A DNA stretch of 64,000 bases, taken from an uncultured Clostridia bacterium (GTDB lineage: Bacteria; Bacillota; Clostridia; Oscillospirales; Acutalibacteraceae). Positions 33,177 to 41,654 of the stretch are shown one piece after another. Under the pieces are notes generated by a model. The model was given only the letters and a program-made list of their open reading frames with translations. It made no database searches and was not told the DNA's origin. A program made the translations under genes and the position numbers. The stretch's first letter is position 1; each line of letters opens with the position of its first letter. Where the stretch lies: positions 1 to 64,000 of the forward strand of contig CAMHQC010000007.1 of the NCBI GenBank assembly GCA_946187325.1, in the 5' to 3' direction.

Positions 33177-36100
33177 ATGGCTGAAGTAATCAGACTTTTT
33201 GTTGAAAAACGCGAGGCGATGAATGTTGTTGCCGAGCAGACTAAATGGGATTTGCGTCATAATCTCGGAATCCGCGCTATCGAGGAGCTTCGCTTCTTAA
33301 ACCGCTACGATATAGAGGGTATGACACGCGAGGAGTTCGATAAGGCTAAGAATATTATCCTCTCCGAGCCTAACCAGGATATTATCTACGAGGAGAATTT
33401 ACCCGTAGAGGACGGATACAGAGTTTTCGCTATGGAGTATCTCCCTGGTCAGTACGACCAGCGCGCCGACTCAGCCGAGCAGTGCGTTCAGCTCTTAACT
33501 CAGGGCGAGCGCCCCAATATCCTCACGGCGAGGGTTGTCTGCGTTAAGGGCGATATTACCGACGACGAGTTTAAGAAAATTCAGGATTATATGATTAACC
33601 CCGTCGAGAGCCGTTTAGCTTCTCTCGACAAGCCCGAGTCGCTTGAAATGCCTCTCGATGTACCCGAAAACGTTAAGCGGATTGAGGGCTTTATCGAGTG
33701 GAACGACGACGAAATGCGGGAGTTTTTCGACTCGATGGGCTTCGCTATGACGCTTGCGGACTTAAAGTTTACCCGAGATTATTTCCGCGATACCGAGAAG
33801 CGCGACCCTACGGTTACAGAGCTTCGGGTTATCGACACCTATTGGTCTGACCACTGCCGTCATACCACATTCCTCACCAAATTAAACAAAGTTGAAATAG
33901 AAAAATCCGCCCTCAGCGAGACTATCGAAAACGCCCTGCAGGCGTACTACGATACCCGCGATGAGGTCTACGGAAAGGATACCGACAGAAACGTAAGCCT
34001 TATGGATATGGCTCTTATCGGTATGAAATCGCTCAAAAAGAAAGGGCTTATTCCCGACCTCGACGAGAGCGAGGAGATTAACGCCTGTTCTATAGAAGTT
34101 CCCGTTACTATCGACGGAAAAACTGAAAAATGGCTCGTTCAGTTTAAGAACGAAACCCATAACCATCCGACAGAAATCGAGCCCTTCGGCGGAGCGGCTA
34201 CCTGTCTCGGCGGAGCTATAAGAGATCCGCTTTCGGGCAGAGCTTATATCTACCAGGCAATGCGAGTTACAGGCTCGGGCGACCCGACCGTTGCGTTTAA
34301 GGACACTATGGAGGGCAAGCTTCCCAGCCGTAAAATTACCACAGGCGCGGCTCAGGGTTACTCCTCCTACGGCAACCAGATCGGTCTTGCCACAGGTCAG
34401 GTCGTAGAGCTTTACGACCAGGGCTACGTAGCTAAGAGAATGGAAATCGGCGCGGTAATCGGCGCTTCTCCCAAGGAAAATGTTATCAGAGAGGTTCCCG
34501 CTCCCGACGATGTAATCGTGCTTCTCGGCGGACGTACAGGACGCGACGGCTGCGGCGGAGCGACAGGCTCCTCTAAGGCTCATACCACAAGCTCTATCGA
34601 AACCTGCGGAGCAGAGGTTCAGAAAGGTAATCCGCCTACAGAGCGTAAAATCCAACGCCTTTTCCGCAACCCCGAGGTTGCAAAGATGATAAAGCGCTGT
34701 AACGACTTCGGCGCGGGCGGAGTATGCGTAGCTATCGGCGAGCTCGCCGACGGACTGAAGGTTGACCTCGACAAAGTTACCAAAAAGTACGAGGGCTTAG
34801 ACGGCACGGAGCTTGCTATCTCCGAAAGCCAGGAGAGAATGGCTGTTGTACTTAACAAGGGCGATGTAGATAAATTTATAAAGCTCTCCGAAACCGAAAA
34901 CTTAGAGGCTACAGCCGTCGCGGTTGTAACCGAAAATCCCCGCCTCACTATGAATTGGCGCGGAGATACTATCGTTGATATCAGCCGTGAGTTTCTAAAC
35001 ACAAACGGCGTTACCCAGACCTCGGACGCGTATATTAAAGCGCCCGACGAGAATAATTGTTACAGAACCTCCTGCCCCGAAAGCTTAAAAGGTCTTTCTA
35101 CGGCAGAAGCGTTTACAAAGAATATGGCTCGTTTAGAGGTATGCTCACAGATTGGACTTTCCGAGCGTTTCGACGCGAGTATCGGCGCGGGTACGGTTAT
35201 TATGCCGTTCGGCGGTAAAACCCAGCTCACTCCCCAGGAAGCTATGGCGGCTAAAATTCCGCTCCTTAAGGGCGAGACCGACGACGCTACCGCTATGAGC
35301 TATGGCTTTATCCCCGGAGTTTCACGCTGGAGTCCGTTCCACGGCTCAGCCTACGCGGTTGTCGAGTCGCTGTCGAAAATTTTGGCAATCGGAGCGTATC
35401 CGCTTAAAGCGAGACTCACCTTCCAGGAGTATTTCGAAAAGCTTATGGACAAGCCTGAGCGTTGGGGTAAGCCCGCGGCGGCATTACTCGGAGCTATGCA
35501 GGCTCAGCTCAACTTAGGTATTCCGTCTATCGGCGGTAAGGATTCTATGAGCGGTACTTTCGAGCAGATTGACGTTCCGCCGACCTTAGTTTCTTTCGCC
35601 GTGGCTATGACTAAGGCGAGCAAGACTATTTCCGCCGAGTTCAAGAAAGCCGGCTCTAAGGTAATTTACGTTCCCGTTCCCGAGGATAAGAAGTCGCTTA
35701 TGCCGAAATGGGAAGAGCTAAAGGCTATGTATAACGCGGTCTACGAGCTTATGGATAAGGGCGAGGTTCTCTCGGCTAGTGTAGTTAAGGAGGGCGGCGC
35801 GGCGGCGTCGGTATGTAAGGCTTGCTTCGGCAACAAGCTCGGCTTTAAATTTACCAACGAGCTTAATTTCGACGAGCTTTTCGCTCCTCTTTCGGGTTCG
35901 CTTATACTCGAGTTAAAGGGAGATAAAACTCTCCCCGATAATATAACTTACTATCCTCTCGGCGAGGTACAGGAAAATGAAGAAATCGAAATCAATGGCG
36001 AGAAAATTGAAATTGATAAAATTATCAGTGAATGGAGCGCTCCTCTTGAAAAAGTATTCCCAACAAAGGCGCAATGCCCGAAAATGGGAAGAAGCGCAGA

Positions 36101-36944
36101 ACTCTTTACGCAAAGAAATACTAAAGCACCTCTGATAAAAACCGCTAAGCCCAAGGTGTTTATCCCTGTGTTCCCGGGTACCAACTGCGAGGTTGATACC
36201 GCGAGAGCGTTCGAAAAGGCGGGCGCCGAGGCTGAGCTTCTTATAGTTAAAAACTTAAAGCCCTCCGATATCGAGGACACTATCTTGAAGATGGAGAGCA
36301 TTATTAAAGAGAGCCAGATGATTATGTTCCCGGGCGGATTCTCGGGCGGCGACGAGCCTGACGGATCGGGTAAGTTTATCGCGACTACGTTTAGAAATCC
36401 GAGAATCAAAGAGGCTGTAAACGAGCTTCTCAACAAACGCGACGGACTTATGCTCGGTATCTGTAACGGCTTCCAGGCGCTTATCAAGCTGGGTCTTGTG
36501 CCTTACGGCGAAATCCGCGATATTAAGGAGACCGATCCCACTCTTACATTCAATACCGTAGGTCGTCATATCTCGCATATGGCTTATACGAGGGTTACCT
36601 CGGTTAAATCTCCGTGGTTCTCGCAGGTTCAGGCGGGCGATGTGTTCGCGGTACCCGTATCTCACGGCGAGGGCAGATTTATGGCTGACGACGAGACGGT
36701 TAAGCGTCTTATCGAAAACGGTCAGGTCGCTACTCAGTATGTGGACTTAAACGGAAATCCGAGTGGGGATATCGCTTATAACGTAAACGGCTCGGTATGC
36801 GCTATCGAGGGTATCACAAGCCCCGACGGACGTATTCTCGGTAAAATGGGACACAGTGAGCGTAAGGGCGATAACCTCTACGCTAACGTTCCGTTTAATA
36901 AAGACCAGAAGATTTTCGAAAGCGGAGTTGCTTACTTTAAATAA
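33177..36944 (+). CDS. purL: Phosphoribosylformylglycinamidine synthase (single chain)
   Basis: This 1255-residue enzyme converts FGAR, ATP and glutamine to FGAM, step 4 of purine synthesis. It is the large fused form: N-terminal PurS-like part, a linker with SDHCRHTTF, two ATP-binding synthetase halves (NETHNHPTEIEPFGGAATC and later GGKDSMSG), and a C-terminal class I glutaminase with PGTNCE, nucleophile Cys in MLGICNGFQ and SHGEGRF. Other pur genes are not adjacent. A CGGAGGA site precedes ATG 33177. The gene ends before a strong hairpin. Confidence 0.95.
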   Translation: MAEVIRLFVEKREAMNVVAEQTKWDLRHNLGIRAIEELRFLNRYDIEGMTREEFDKAKNIILSEPNQDIIYEENLPVEDGYRVFAMEYLPGQYDQRADSAEQCVQLLTQGERPNILTARVVCVKGDITDDEFKKIQDYMINPVESRLASLDKPESLEMPLDVPENVKRIEGFIEWNDDEMREFFDSMGFAMTLADLKFTRDYFRDTEKRDPTVTELRVIDTYWSDHCRHTTFLTKLNKVEIEKSALSETIENALQAYYDTRDEVYGKDTDRNVSLMDMALIGMKSLKKKGLIPDLDESEEINACSIEVPVTIDGKTEKWLVQFKNETHNHPTEIEPFGGAATCLGGAIRDPLSGRAYIYQAMRVTGSGDPTVAFKDTMEGKLPSRKITTGAAQGYSSYGNQIGLATGQVVELYDQGYVAKRMEIGAVIGASPKENVIREVPAPDDVIVLLGGRTGRDGCGGATGSSKAHTTSSIETCGAEVQKGNPPTERKIQRLFRNPEVAKMIKRCNDFGAGGVCVAIGELADGLKVDLDKVTKKYEGLDGTELAISESQERMAVVLNKGDVDKFIKLSETENLEATAVAVVTENPRLTMNWRGDTIVDISREFLNTNGVTQTSDAYIKAPDENNCYRTSCPESLKGLSTAEAFTKNMARLEVCSQIGLSERFDASIGAGTVIMPFGGKTQLTPQEAMAAKIPLLKGETDDATAMSYGFIPGVSRWSPFHGSAYAVVESLSKILAIGAYPLKARLTFQEYFEKLMDKPERWGKPAAALLGAMQAQLNLGIPSIGGKDSMSGTFEQIDVPPTLVSFAVAMTKASKTISAEFKKAGSKVIYVPVPEDKKSLMPKWEELKAMYNAVYELMDKGEVLSASVVKEGGAAASVCKACFGNKLGFKFTNELNFDELFAPLSGSLILELKGDKTLPDNITYYPLGEVQENEEIEINGEKIEIDKIISEWSAPLEKVFPTKAQCPKMGRSAELFTQRNTKAPLIKTAKPKVFIPVFPGTNCEVDTARAFEKAGAEAELLIVKNLKPSDIEDTILKMESIIKESQMIMFPGGFSGGDEPDGSGKFIATTFRNPRIKEAVNELLNKRDGLMLGICNGFQALIKLGLVPYGEIRDIKETDPTLTFNTVGRHISHMAYTRVTSVKSPWFSQVQAGDVFAVPVSHGEGRFMADDETVKRLIENGQVATQYVDLNGNPSGDIAYNVNGSVCAIEGITSPDGRILGKMGHSERKGDNLYANVPFNKDQKIFESGVAYFK

Positions 36945-36972
36945 AGTCTGGATAACAGTTTACAGATAAAAA

Positions 36973-37012
36973 TTTCGGTCGGATAGATTTAATTCTATCC
37001 GACCGAATTTAA
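36973..37012. terminator. Terminator after purL
   Basis: The stem TTCGGTCGGATAGA/TCTATCCGACCGAA (14 bp) with loop TTTAAT is followed by TTTAAT. The stem sequence is the same as in the hairpin after the minimal SUF genes. Confidence 0.85.
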
Positions 37013-37032
37013 TATTATACAACTATTAACTT

Positions 37033-37479
37033 TTAACTGTTTTTCCACTTATCTATAACCATCTGCAAATAAGGCAGAAGCTCGAAGCCCATACGCTCGT
37101 ACAGGCGTTTCGCGCCCTCGTTATAGTCCTCGACCTCGATCCTGAGGCGTTTAATCTCGTCTATGCCCTTTAAATACTCGAAAAACTCGGTCGCGAGACC
37201 TCGTCCGCGGTACTTCTCGTCGATGTAGATTTCCTCAATTGTTACCGAGATTCCGCCCGCTTCCTGAGAAAAGCTTTTCGAGAGCAGTACAAATCCGCAC
37301 GCTTCGCCCTCACACTCGAAGATATAGCATTTTAAGTAGTCGTCCGAGCGCATAAGCTCGTTGAATGTTGATTCGTAATTTTCCTTAGGTACAGGTGATA
37401 CCACCACGTCGGTGTGATAGAAAATATCGACGTATTTAAGGTAAAGCTCCTTGTCGGAGCGGGTTAATTCTCTGAACAT
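37033..37479 (-). CDS. GNAT-family N-acetyltransferase
   Basis: This 148-residue protein has the GNAT fold: a GFVLLSKSF strand, the acetyl-CoA loop with KYRGRGLATEFFEYL and a final YNEGAKRLYERMGFEL. The acceptor is unknown; related enzymes acetylate antibiotics, polyamines or protein N termini. It is a lone gene between the purL terminator and a palindromic element. Confidence 0.85.
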   Translation of the reverse strand: MFRELTRSDKELYLKYVDIFYHTDVVVSPVPKENYESTFNELMRSDDYLKCYIFECEGEACGFVLLSKSFSQEAGGISVTIEEIYIDEKYRGRGLATEFFEYLKGIDEIKRLRIEVEDYNEGAKRLYERMGFELLPYLQMVIDKWKNS

Positions 37480-37505
37480 TTTTACTCCTTTTTAAATATA
37501 AAAAA

Positions 37506-37636
37506 TGTCATCTTGAGCGCAACGCCTAGGCGTTGCAGTCGAAAGATCTCCTTTTCATTAATCAAAGTCATAAACAGGAAGGAGATTCTTCGGCTAAATG
37601 CTTCGCATTTCGGCTTCGCCGCCGCTCAGAATGACA
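37506..37636. repeat. Palindromic dispersed element, copy D
   Basis: The ends TGTCATCTTGAGCG and CGCTCAGAATGACA are nearly perfect inverted repeats. Inside are CAACGCCTAGGCGTTG and GAAATGCGAAGCATTT-type palindromes and a GGAGATTC...GATCTCC pair. Located between the acetyltransferase and the SleB-like gene. Confidence 0.82.
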
Positions 37637-37644
37637 TCTCAATT

Positions 37645-38457
37645 TTATTTCTTATCAAAAAATCTTGTTGATTTAAACGTGCATACGTAGTTCTGAGTTT
37701 CGTGGAACTCGGAATCAACATACGCCGTGTCGTACATATAAATTATGCGGTGCTGAACCGCGGACTTGTCCATATCGAATATGTAAGTAACCGCGTCCTT
37801 AATCGTTTTGCCCGCGGGGATATCGGTTCGACCGTCGTAGCTGAGGCTTTTTATAACCTCCTTGACGCTCCCTATACCAAAGGTGTTCATAGCGTCCTTG
37901 ACCGACTGAGCCACTAAAGCGGCTCCCGTGAATCCGCCGTCGCCGAATTCTCCGTAACAGAGCCTCTCGAGTAAATCCCTGTCGAGATCCGAAAGCTCTA
38001 CGTGGGCGGGGCGGTAGCTTTTGTCGGGGTTATCTATAGCGACTAAATATCCCGCGTTCCACTGAGCCGTGTAGCTTACGCCCGGCTGCTTGGGAGCTGT
38101 CGCGTAGGAAAAGTTAGGTTTGGATTTTTTCTTGAAATTATCCGTTTTTTTTACCTTTTTTTCGGATTTACTGTTTTTTTTTACCTTTTTAACGGTTTTT
38201 TCGTTTTTTTTTGACGCCTTAGCCTTGGCTTTAGGCTCGATATTTACTTTTTTGGTAACAATTTTAAGCTCGGTAGGCGCTTCGGTTACCTCTATCTCGG
38301 TTTCGGCTTGGGTAGTCGAAACTACCGTTTCAATTTCAGCTTCCGAGGTACGCGTCTGGATAGTGTTTACAGACAACGGAATAACAACCGCGATTAACGC
38401 GATTATCACTACACCCATAATTATTAAATTGAGCCGTTTTTCGAGTAATTCTTTCAA
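37645..38457 (-). CDS. SleB-like cell wall hydrolase, membrane-anchored
   Basis: This 270-residue protein has an N-terminal membrane helix (residues 11-31), a long Thr/Glu then Lys/Val-rich linker (residues 35-115) and a C-terminal domain of the SleB/hydrolase-2 type (residues 160-268; ERLCYGEFGDGGFTGAALVA with the catalytic Glu of E-x-G-type). The family cleaves peptidoglycan glycan chains as lytic transglycosylases, in spore germination or growth. The very basic linker may hold it to anionic wall polymers. No spore genes are adjacent, so the role is open. Confidence 0.75.
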   Translation of the reverse strand: MKELLEKRLNLIIMGVVIIALIAVVIPLSVNTIQTRTSEAEIETVVSTTQAETEIEVTEAPTELKIVTKKVNIEPKAKAKASKKNEKTVKKVKKNSKSEKKVKKTDNFKKKSKPNFSYATAPKQPGVSYTAQWNAGYLVAIDNPDKSYRPAHVELSDLDRDLLERLCYGEFGDGGFTGAALVAQSVKDAMNTFGIGSVKEVIKSLSYDGRTDIPAGKTIKDAVTYIFDMDKSAVQHRIIYMYDTAYVDSEFHETQNYVCTFKSTRFFDKK

Positions 38458-38470
38458 AATTATAAGCCTC

Positions 38471-39682
38471 TTAAATCATACTGTCGTAAACTTTAAGGAA
38501 TGTATCAATTACGTACTGAGCGTCGTCGTCCGATATAGTTGAGTTCATCGGAAGAGTAAGCTGGTTTTTGTGCATATTATAAGCGTAGGGGAAATCCTTA
38601 ATATCAAAGCCCTTGTTCTTATAAGCCGAAAGCATAGGAAGCGGTTTAAAGTGTACGTTACACATTACGCCGTTATCAGCCATACGGTTGTAGAATTCGT
38701 TTCTGAACTCGGCATCTTTACCGAGGAAACGGACAAAGTAGAGGTGACCGTTACTGCGGTGATTTTCGCCTGTATGCTCTAAAAGCTGAACGTCTAAATT
38801 CTTAAACGCCTCGTCGTAACGCTTGATAAGCTCGTGCCTGCGGTCGAGCATTTTCTCGTAGCGGTCGAGCTGAGCTAAGCCTACCGCCGCCAAAATATCG
38901 GGCATATTACACTTGTACTGAGCGTTTACTACGTCGTACTCCCAGCTCGCCGAGGTGTTCTTGGCAAGCGCGTCCTTAGTCTGTCCGTGAAGCGACCAGA
39001 GCATATACTGCTTATAAACCTTTTCCTCGTCGATACGCGTTCTGAGTCTATGTACAGCCGCTCCGCCCTCGGCGGTAGTCATATTCTTAACGGCGTGAAA
39101 GCTGAAGTTGGTGAAATCCGCGATTTCTCCGCACATTTTTCCGTGCCATCTTGAGCCGAAAGCGTGCGCTCCGTCAGCCATAATCACTACTCGTCCGATA
39201 AGCTGCTGGATTTTGTTATTCGGATTAGGGCGGAATTTATCCCGCTGATTTCTGACAGCCTCGTAAATCCTGTCGTAATCACACACGATACCCGCTAAGT
39301 CAACGGGGATAATAACCTTGGTGTGTTCGTTTATAGCGGCTTCCATTTTGTCGTAGTCCATCTCGAACGTGCCGGGTTTACAGTCAATCATAACGGGCGT
39401 AGCGCCTACGTGATAAACTACCGAAGCGGTAGCCGTGTACGTATAGGCGGGTAAAATAACCTCGTCCTGAGGGCCTACTCCGAGAATACGAAGCGTCATC
39501 TCGGCGCAGGAAGTCTGCGAAGATAAGCATACCGCCTGACCTGTGTGGCAGTATTCACCTATTCTTTTCTCTAAAAGCTTAGTCTTGGGGCCGGTGGTAA
39601 TCCAGCCCGACTTTAAAACCTCTACGACCGCGTCAATTTCATCTTGTCCCAAATCGGGAGGGGAAAAAGGTATAGTTCTCAT
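38471..39682 (-). CDS. DegT/DnrJ/EryC1/StrS-family aminotransferase
   Basis: This 403-residue PLP enzyme belongs to the sugar aminotransferase family that makes amino sugars for polysaccharides or glycoproteins. It has an LSSQTSCAEMTLRIL cofactor phosphate site, the VIMADGAHAFGS segment that stacks on the ring, and FSFHAVKNMTTAEGG with the Schiff-base Lys. No nucleotide-sugar partner is in the window, so the sugar is unknown. It is separate from the SleB gene by 13 bp and may share a transcript. Confidence 0.9.
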   Translation of the reverse strand: MRTIPFSPPDLGQDEIDAVVEVLKSGWITTGPKTKLLEKRIGEYCHTGQAVCLSSQTSCAEMTLRILGVGPQDEVILPAYTYTATASVVYHVGATPVMIDCKPGTFEMDYDKMEAAINEHTKVIIPVDLAGIVCDYDRIYEAVRNQRDKFRPNPNNKIQQLIGRVVIMADGAHAFGSRWHGKMCGEIADFTNFSFHAVKNMTTAEGGAAVHRLRTRIDEEKVYKQYMLWSLHGQTKDALAKNTSASWEYDVVNAQYKCNMPDILAAVGLAQLDRYEKMLDRRHELIKRYDEAFKNLDVQLLEHTGENHRSNGHLYFVRFLGKDAEFRNEFYNRMADNGVMCNVHFKPLPMLSAYKNKGFDIKDFPYAYNMHKNQLTLPMNSTISDDDAQYVIDTFLKVYDSMI

Positions 39683-39829
39683 AATTACAAGATCCTCTCA
39701 ACCCAAAATTTCTTTAAGAACATACGTAAAAAATTACGTAAAAATGCAATCTATATTATACAACCATAAAATTAAAAAGTCAACACATTGTGAGGGGAAA
39801 GGGCAAAGGGGAAAGGGTGTAGGTTGCGG

Positions 39830-41653
39830 TCAATTCTCAAACTGGCTGTTGTAGAGCTGGGAATAAAAGCCCTGTTTTTCAAGCAGTTCGGTATGGGTAC
39901 CCTGTTCGATAATATCTCCGTCCTTCATAACGAGGATTAAATCCGCGTCCTTTATCGTCGATAATCTGTGGGCGATAATAAAGCTTGTTCTGCCTTTCAT
40001 AAGGTTGTTCATCGCTCTTTGGATTCGCGACTCGGTTCGGGTGTCTACCGAGGAAGTCGCTTCGTCGAGGATGAGTATCGGGTTGTCCGCGAGGATTGCC
40101 CGAGCGATAGTGAGGAGCTGTTTTTGTCCCTGGCTTACGTTGCCCGCGTCCTCGTTAAGCTCCATCTTGTAGCCGCCCGGGAGAGTTTTTATAAATCGGT
40201 CGGCGTGAGCCGCTTTAGCCGCGGCGACAACCTCCTCGTCCGTAGCGTCGAGCCGTCCGTAGCGGATGTTTTCCATAATAGTTCCGTTGAACAGCCAAGT
40301 GTCCTGAAGCACCATTGAGAGCGCGTCCCGAAGCTCTCGACGGTTGAAGTCCTTTATGTTATGACCGTCTATTTTAATAGCGCCGCTGTTAACGTCGTAA
40401 AAACGCATTAAGAGTTTTACTATAGTGGTTTTACCCGCGCCTGTCGGACCTACAATCGCTATACGCTGACCTCTCGAAATTTTCGCCGAGAAGTCGTTAA
40501 TGATAATTTTATTCTCGTTATAGCCGAACCTAACATGGTCGAACTCGACGTCTCCCTTAACGGTTTTAACGTCAACGGGATTTTCGACGGTTTGGGATTC
40601 TTCCTCCTCGTTCAAGAACTCGAAAACTCTCTCCGCCGCCGCGGTCATACTCTGAATCTGGTTAATGACCTGGGAAATCTGCTGTATAGGCTGGGTAAAG
40701 TTTCGCACATACTGGATAAACGCCTGAATATCGCCTATGAGGATTACGCCGTTTATCGCGAGCATAGCGCCCGAAATTGCCACAGCTACGTACCCGAGGT
40801 TGCCCACGAACATCATAAGAGGCATCATCATTCCCGATAAGAACTGGGATTTCCAGGCGCTCTTGTAGAGAACGTCGTTCGACTTCTCAAAGTCATCTAA
40901 GGTTTCTTTTTCCTTGTTGAACGCCTTGATTATAAGGTGTCCGCCAAAGCTTTCCTCGACCGTACCGTTTATAACGCCGAGGTATTCCTGCTGGTTTCTG
41001 AAATGCTTTTGCGAAAATTTAACGATAAAGCTGATGAGGAAAATGGAAATCGGGAGTATCGCGATAGAAATAAGCGTCATCAAAGGCGATATAACGAGCA
41101 TCATAATCAGAGTTCCGAGAATAGTACAGACCGAGGTTATAATCTGGGTTATACTCTGGTTAAGTCCCATTCCGAAAGTATCGACGTCGTTGGTTATTCT
41201 CGAGAGAACCTCGCCGTAGGTACGGCTTTCGAAGTATTTTAGAGGCATTCGGTTAATTTTTTTCGAAATATCACGCCTCATTTTGTAGCACATTTTTTGT
41301 GTAACGCCGGTCATTATCCAACCCTGAATAAACATAAACGCCGCGCTTACCGCGTAGAGCAACAGAGCTATGAGCAGAATTGAACCAACCGCGCCCATAT
41401 CTATCGAGCCTGTACCCGAGATTTGTTTCATAAGCCCGCTCGCGAGCTCAGATGTAGCGTTACCGAGGATTTTCGGGCCTATAACGGAGAAAATAGTCGA
41501 AGCCGCGGCGCAGAACATTACGAATAAAATCGCCGCCTTAAATTTGCCCGCGTATTTTATAAGGGCTTTCATCGTGCCTTTAAAATCTTTGGCTTTTTCT
41601 ACGGGCGCCATTCTTCCGCCCGCTCTGCCGTGAGGTCTTTTTGGTTCAGCCAT
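39830..41653 (-). CDS. ABC exporter half-transporter with canonical ATPase
   Basis: This 607-residue type IV ABC half-transporter has six membrane helices (residues 25-330) and an ATPase domain with Walker A GPTGAGKTT, signature NVSQGQKQL, Walker B LILDEATSSVD with the catalytic Glu, and switch His in IAHRLST. The N terminus carries a basic PKRPHGRAGGRM stretch. It lies one base after its partner's stop on the same transcript and should pair with it as a heterodimer. The substrate is unknown; multidrug or lipid export is likely. Confidence 0.9.
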   Translation of the reverse strand: MAEPKRPHGRAGGRMAPVEKAKDFKGTMKALIKYAGKFKAAILFVMFCAAASTIFSVIGPKILGNATSELASGLMKQISGTGSIDMGAVGSILLIALLLYAVSAAFMFIQGWIMTGVTQKMCYKMRRDISKKINRMPLKYFESRTYGEVLSRITNDVDTFGMGLNQSITQIITSVCTILGTLIMMLVISPLMTLISIAILPISIFLISFIVKFSQKHFRNQQEYLGVINGTVEESFGGHLIIKAFNKEKETLDDFEKSNDVLYKSAWKSQFLSGMMMPLMMFVGNLGYVAVAISGAMLAINGVILIGDIQAFIQYVRNFTQPIQQISQVINQIQSMTAAAERVFEFLNEEEESQTVENPVDVKTVKGDVEFDHVRFGYNENKIIINDFSAKISRGQRIAIVGPTGAGKTTIVKLLMRFYDVNSGAIKIDGHNIKDFNRRELRDALSMVLQDTWLFNGTIMENIRYGRLDATDEEVVAAAKAAHADRFIKTLPGGYKMELNEDAGNVSQGQKQLLTIARAILADNPILILDEATSSVDTRTESRIQRAMNNLMKGRTSFIIAHRLSTIKDADLILVMKDGDIIEQGTHTELLEKQGFYSQLYNSQFEN

Positions 41654-41654
41654 A

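Noticed and set aside
33882-34655. A 257-codon open frame on the minus strand within purL
   Set aside because: It is opposite conserved PurL motifs; no family or ribosome site.
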